From assembly GCA_013330015.1 (NCBI GenBank), contig DUJC01000064.1, forward strand, positions 1 through 5,644: 5,644 nt of DNA, read 5' to 3'. Shown here piece by piece: positions 5,274 through 5,644 of the stretch; the first letter of the stretch is position 1; each line of letters starts with the position of its first letter. This stretch comes from Candidatus Poseidoniaceae archaeon. GTDB taxonomy: Archaea > Thermoplasmatota > Poseidoniia > Poseidoniales > Poseidoniaceae. The notes under the pieces were generated by a model. It was not told the DNA's origin, made no database searches, and saw nothing but the letters and a program-made list of their open reading frames with translations. A program made the position numbers and the translations under genes.

Positions 5274-5644
5274 ATGCGTGAATCAATCATGACGAACGAC
5301 ATCGAGGCAGATGCCATCCTGCTTGATGTCGAAAAGGATATTTCAAAATCATTCAATGCGGTGCTTGGCGCAACAATCGCAGTGTGCATTGTTTTTTTGT
5401 TCCTATCAGCCAATTTTGGTAACGCGGTTACACAAATCACAGGAGAAGGTAATTCCTCGAGTGGTGAATATGTCCCGCTGTGGGAACGTTATTTGCAGGA
5501 TTACAGTACAGACGGACCACATGGATACGTACTCGAGACTGGGACGTATCAGATGTTAGAAACGGCCAATGAATGGAATTCAACCCACCATTTTGTTGAA
5601 TACGAACTACCGCTTGAAGAAGGTGGCGCAGCACCAAATGGACT
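5274..5644 (+). CDS. Single-pass membrane-anchored protein of unknown function, partial (C-terminus off the right edge)
   Basis: The ATG at 5274 opens a frame of 123 full codons that runs off the window. The frame is closed upstream by a TGA at 5241 with no other ATG between; a second in-frame ATG at 5289 is possible, and neither has a strong Shine-Dalgarno motif. Residues 1-28 are polar and acidic, residues about 29-48 form one hydrophobic membrane span (A-V-L-G-A-T-I-A-V-C-I-V-F-L-F-L), and a Ser/Gly/Thr-rich, acidic, tyrosine-containing region follows. With no basic cluster or lipobox, a signal anchor with most of the protein outside the cell is the likely topology. One N-x-S/T site (N102-S-T) is visible. 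I do not recognise a family in the first 75 external residues. It is divergent from hutU across an 88-base gap holding a palindrome, so shared regulation with histidine degradation is possible but unproven. Confidence 0.75.
   Translation, partial: MRESIMTNDIEADAILLDVEKDISKSFNAVLGATIAVCIVFLFLSANFGNAVTQITGEGNSSSGEYVPLWERYLQDYSTDGPHGYVLETGTYQMLETANEWNSTHHFVEYELPLEEGGAAPNG

Noticed and set aside
5200..5279. ACGCATC and GATGCGT, a 7-base inverted repeat 66 bases apart flanking the hutU divergent region
   Set aside because: It is short, widely spaced and extends into the start of the plus-strand gene; this could be chance and is much weaker than the 15-base palindrome.
5237..5637. Minus-strand open frames opposite the membrane-protein gene
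   Set aside because: They have no convincing start signals, and their composition looks antisense; the plus-strand frame has a sensible membrane span and continues off the edge.

Overview
This window most resembles a genome fragment of a marine planktonic euryarchaeote, probably Marine Group II (Poseidoniales) or a relative in the Thermoplasmata. That placement is an inference. It rests on a DUF835 protein (an archaeal family), plausible TATA boxes about 34 bases before start codons, short leaders with Shine-Dalgarno motifs, very tight gene packing, base composition somewhat below 50% GC by eye, and an acidic zinc-ribbon/EF-hand protein. No rRNA, tRNA, CRISPR array or mobile element was seen, and no gene-free stretch exceeds about 110 bases.

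Layout from left to right. (1) Positions 657 to 1, minus strand: the N-terminal 219 codons of a protein with two tandem four-cysteine zinc ribbons followed by three EF-hand calcium loops; it runs off the left edge. (2) Positions 658-766: a divergent promoter region with a TATA-like element for each side. (3) Positions 767-1624, plus strand: a DUF835 family protein of 285 residues. (4) Positions 1616-3175, minus strand: histidine ammonia-lyase (hutH), overlapping the DUF835 gene tail to tail by 9 bases. (5) Positions 3176-5185, minus strand: urocanate hydratase (hutU), directly upstream of hutH, with the hutU stop codon abutting the hutH start codon. (6) Positions 5186-5273: a second short divergent promoter region holding a perfect 15-base palindrome. 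(7) Positions 5274-5644, plus strand: the N-terminal 123 codons of a membrane-anchored protein of unknown function, cut by the right edge.

The clear metabolic content is the first half of histidine degradation. HutH deaminates L-histidine to urocanate, and HutU hydrates urocanate to 4-imidazolone-5-propionate. The two genes form a compact operon, hutU then hutH, with apparent translational coupling. No imidazolonepropionase or formiminoglutamate-processing gene is beside them: hutH is followed by a convergent gene and hutU is preceded by a divergent one, so the remaining steps must be encoded elsewhere or be absent. HutU is the long form of about 670 residues, as in animal UROC1, not the form of about 555 residues common in bacteria. 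The most notable non-coding signal is the palindrome between hutU and the divergent membrane-protein gene, a good operator candidate. I found no evidence for an entirely new multi-gene system. The less explained parts are the zinc-ribbon/EF-hand protein, its divergent DUF835 neighbour, and the truncated membrane protein.
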